A DNA stretch of 64,000 nt, from NCBI RefSeq assembly GCF_016616235.1, contig NZ_CP067100.1:5763001-5827000 (forward strand), read 5' to 3'. The notes under the pieces are model-generated. The model worked only from the letters and a program-made list of their open reading frames with translations, was not told where the DNA came from and searched no databases. This stretch comes from Bradyrhizobium diazoefficiens (GTDB lineage: Bacteria > Pseudomonadota > Alphaproteobacteria > Rhizobiales > Xanthobacteraceae). Of the stretch, positions 63,094 through 64,000 are shown in pieces. The translations under genes were made by a program, and so were the position numbers. Every line of letters starts with the position of its first letter. The stretch's first letter is position 1.

Positions 63094-63864
63094 ATGACCA
63101 CAAGAACCATTTTCGGAGCCATTGCAGTTTCGGCACTGGCTTCAGCCATGACCTCGGCCATGGCGGCCGATGTGCCGATGCCGTACAAGGCGGCGCCTGC
63201 ACCGGCGGCATTCTCCTGGACCGGTTGCTATGTCGGCGCCAACGGCGGCGGCGGACGCGGAGTGAACGAGCAGCAGCCGATCGTCGGGCAAACATTCAAC
63301 GCCGATCACAACAGCGGCTGGCTCGCGGGCGTGCAAGGGGGCTGCGACTATCAGGTCGGCTCGCTCGTGGTCGGCATCGAAGGCCGGTTCGACTGGGCCG
63401 ACATGAAGGACACCACGGCGACACTGATTCCGTCTGGTGCGATCGGCTTCCTGCTGACGACCCAGCTCGACCGCGTCGCCACCGCCACCGGCCGCATTGG
63501 CTACGCTTTCGACCGCGTGCTGTTCTATGCTAAGGGCGGCGCGGCCTTCGCCCGGTTCAACCATCAGATGACGCAGACCGATTTCGCTGCCCTCACGGTC
63601 GATTTCAAGGGCTCGCGCGACGTGGCGGGATTCGTCGTCGGCGGCGGCTTCGAATATGCGCTGTTACCCAATCTATCGTTGACGGCCGAGTACAATTATT
63701 TCGACTTTGGAACGAACGGCTACACCCTGAACTGCTCCGGTAACCCCGCATGCGCCGGCACTCCCATGTTCCCGGTCAGCGTCCGGCAGAACATGCAAAC
63801 CGTCATGCTCGGCGTGAACTGGCGCTTCAATACCCGCCTCGCCCCGCTCGTTGCCCGATACTGA
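63094..63864 (+). CDS. Outer-membrane beta-barrel protein (Omp31/OmpW-like porin family)
   Basis: A 256-residue outer-membrane protein of the rhizobial/brucella Omp31 type. Signal peptide IFGAIAVSALASAMTSAMAA; the mature part begins with a Pro/Ala segment DVPMPYKAAPAPAAFSWTGCYVGANGGGG, the family start, and alternates amphipathic strands (GYAFDRVLFYAKGGAAFAR, GGGFEYALLPNLSLTAEYNYFDFG) to a final LGVNWRF. Such proteins are abundant structural barrels or porins. The ATG at 63094 has GAAGGA upstream and is preferred over a long frame. It is monocistronic. Confidence 0.88.
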   Translation: MTTRTIFGAIAVSALASAMTSAMAADVPMPYKAAPAPAAFSWTGCYVGANGGGGRGVNEQQPIVGQTFNADHNSGWLAGVQGGCDYQVGSLVVGIEGRFDWADMKDTTATLIPSGAIGFLLTTQLDRVATATGRIGYAFDRVLFYAKGGAAFARFNHQMTQTDFAALTVDFKGSRDVAGFVVGGGFEYALLPNLSLTAEYNYFDFGTNGYTLNCSGNPACAGTPMFPVSVRQNMQTVMLGVNWRFNTRLAPLVARY

Positions 63865-63936
63865 TCGACGCGTTGGACCGAACGACGGCGCGTCGCATGG
63901 GGCGCGCCGTTGTTGCGGTGATTGACTCGTGCGGCC

Positions 63937-64000
63937 TCACTCCGCCTTGATGTTCGCGGCCGCGACGACCTCGGCGAGCTCTTTCGTCTCCTTCGCGATC
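63937..64000 (-). CDS. C-terminal end of a probable tripartite tricarboxylate transporter binding protein
   Basis: Only the last 20 codons are in the window, reading IAKETKELAEVVAAANIKAE then TGA. The ending ANIKAE preceded by a Lys-Trp/Leu-Ala helix is typical of TctC/Bug-family periplasmic receptors. The rest lies beyond the right edge, so the call is tentative. Confidence 0.5.
   Translation of the reverse strand, partial: IAKETKELAEVVAAANIKAE

Overview
The window is high-GC alphaproteobacterial DNA and looks like chromosome from Bradyrhizobium or a close relative. Three things point that way: the gene set (single-chain indolepyruvate:ferredoxin oxidoreductase, DUF1236 secreted protein, Sox genes, several CaiB/SDR/LIV-ABC catabolic genes), the codon use, and at least eight palindromic intergenic repeats of kinds I know from Bradyrhizobium-type genomes. 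I saw no rRNA, tRNA, CRISPR array, integrase or insertion sequence.

Layout. 1-11.3 kb: the end of a CaiB/BaiF CoA-transferase, then a glycan block (glycogen synthase, an amylo-alpha-1,6-glucosidase-type debranching enzyme, an ABC exporter, a GT4 glycosyltransferase) mixed with an MpaB-type oxygenase, an MFS permease and a PRC-barrel protein. 11.4-14.5 kb: a TRAP transporter with fused Q and M subunits. 14.7-18.8 kb: trans-aconitate methyltransferase, an SDR without the usual catalytic Tyr, then a sparse stretch of small secreted or membrane proteins and repeats. 18.8-23 kb: a decarboxylating-dehydrogenase relative, a DHA2-type MFS pump and a B12-binding radical SAM enzyme. 23.3-29.5 kb: a two-subunit molybdenum hydroxylase (isoquinoline 1-oxidoreductase type) followed by a flavocytochrome-c sulfide dehydrogenase flavoprotein and soxX-Y-Z-A, all on one strand and tightly spaced, without soxB or soxCD. 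29.5-41.4 kb: isochorismatase-type hydrolase, hot-dog-like protein, indolepyruvate oxidoreductase, a flavin dehydrogenase broken by one base, a Deg-type protease, a gluconate-dehydrogenase-like small subunit with a GMC oxidoreductase also broken by one base, and a secreted thermonuclease. 41.5-45.5 kb: a probable small RNA (MmgR/alpha-r8 type) and the cyoABCD quinol oxidase operon. 45.7-53.9 kb: SDR, sorbosone-dehydrogenase-like quinoprotein, urate hydroxylase, VOC protein, a 5'-truncated L,D-transpeptidase, lytic transglycosylase, a double-DUF1236 protein and a NUDIX hydrolase. 53.9-62.9 kb: a probable catabolic locus made of a cupin, an atypical SDR and a ThDP enzyme facing an IclR regulator and a branched-chain-type ABC uptake system whose LivM, LivG and LivF are one polypeptide. 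The window ends with an Omp31-like outer-membrane protein and the last codons of a probable TctC-type binding protein.

How it works together. The best-supported functional units are the TRAP importer, the molybdenum hydroxylase plus Sox block (periplasmic oxidation feeding c-type cytochromes), the quinol oxidase, and the IclR/ThDP/ABC locus. In the last, the motif ATATTGTGA occurs in both promoter regions and is a candidate operator. Three otherwise intact genes each carry a single-base frameshift, which may be real decay or assembly error.
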